From positions 1-5,104 of the forward strand of contig JAFUQW010000139.1 of assembly GCA_017472115.1 (NCBI GenBank): DNA of 5,104 bases, given 5' to 3'. Of the stretch, positions 4,982-5,104 are shown piece by piece; position 1 is the stretch's first letter; every line of letters begins with the position of its first letter. Both the position numbers and the translations under genes were made by a program. The stretch is from Bacteroidales bacterium. GTDB lineage: Bacteria > Bacteroidota > Bacteroidia > Bacteroidales > UBA932. Below the pieces are notes generated by a model. It was given only the letters and a program-made list of their open reading frames with translations, was not told where the DNA came from and made no database searches.

Positions 4982-5055
4982 TCCCGAATAGCTCAGTTGG
5001 TTAGAGCATCTGACTGTTAATCAGAGGGTCCTTGGTTCAAGTCCAAGTTCGGGAG
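4982..5055 (+). tRNA. tRNA-Asn (anticodon GTT)
   Basis: A complete 74-nt cloverleaf can be drawn. The acceptor stem is TCCCGAA (4982-4988) with TTCGGGA (5048-5054), all seven pairs intact. The D stem is GCTC/GAGC (4991-4994, 5004-5007). The anticodon stem TCTGA/TCAGA (5009-5013, 5021-5025) encloses CTGTTAA with anticodon GTT at 5016-5018, and the T stem CTTGG/CCAAG (5031-5035, 5043-5047) encloses TTCAAGT. The base at 5055 (G) is the discriminator expected for tRNA-Asn. CCA is not encoded directly after it: the bases are CACCA, so the 3' end is presumably added by nucleotidyltransferase, as for most Bacteroidota tRNAs. The gene has its own promoter and terminator. Confidence 0.97.
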
Positions 5056-5066
5056 CACCAAAAATC

Positions 5067-5097
5067 AAGAGGTTACGAGAAATCGCAACCTCTTTTT
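5067..5097 (+). terminator. Intrinsic terminator of tRNA-Asn
   Basis: AAGAGGTT (5067-5074) pairs perfectly with AACCTCTT (5087-5094). After one A/C mismatch, CGA/TCG continues the stem to a GAAA tetraloop of the GNRA class, and TTT follows the stem (a run of five T at 5093-5097). It starts 12 nt after the tRNA. An A-run on its left side (5060-5064) could make it work for a transcript coming from the right as well. Confidence 0.85.
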
Positions 5098-5104
5098 CGT
5101 TATA

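Noticed and set aside
5056..5060. Encoded CCA end of tRNA-Asn
   Set aside because: The CCA at 5058-5060 is two bases beyond the discriminator at 5055, so it is not in the position needed for a templated 3' end.

Overview
The window looks like chromosomal DNA from the phylum Bacteroidota, most likely the order Bacteroidales. The genes have no Shine-Dalgarno sites. Four intergenic spots carry the phylum-specific promoter layout (-33 TTTG, about 19 bp, -7 TAnnTTTG). The HU-CCDC81-type protein and the acyl-ACP thioesterase are typical of that group. I cannot name a genus from this sequence.

All protein genes lie on the minus strand and are described here from right to left, in the direction of transcription. 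A tRNA-Asn(GTT) gene sits at the right edge on the plus strand, with its own promoter and a hairpin terminator. It is divergent from a gene for a membrane-anchored HU-CCDC81-type DNA-binding protein. A double-hotdog acyl-ACP thioesterase follows 3 nt later, and then, after a 58-nt gap holding a repeat-like word, a Nudix hydrolase. These three genes are probably one transcription unit. Next comes a compact, self-contained cassette: promoter, HEPN-domain protein (HepT-like), minimal nucleotidyltransferase (MntA-like, overlapping by 22 nt), terminator. This is a type VII-like toxin-antitoxin pair. The last unit has a promoter whose -33 element is embedded in the terminator of the cassette. It drives a family 2 glycosyltransferase with a degenerate extra N-terminal GT-A half. 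The glycosyltransferase stop overlaps by 8 nt the start of one more gene that runs off the left edge. Only 33 codons of that gene are visible, and they resemble the N-terminus of DUF4922 proteins.

No gene-free stretch exceeds 300 bases, and there is no CRISPR array, insertion sequence or rRNA. The points most worth a second look are: the hidden truncated gene at the left edge; the HEPN/MNT cassette and its RNase motif; the terminator of that cassette, whose sequence repeats three 7-nt words of the tRNA-Asn acceptor and T arms; the promoter/terminator overlap; the repeat-like word before the Nudix gene; and the membrane-tethered HU protein with a long acidic repeat linker. The function of the HU protein is not known from the sequence. 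Most other genes belong to recognisable families.
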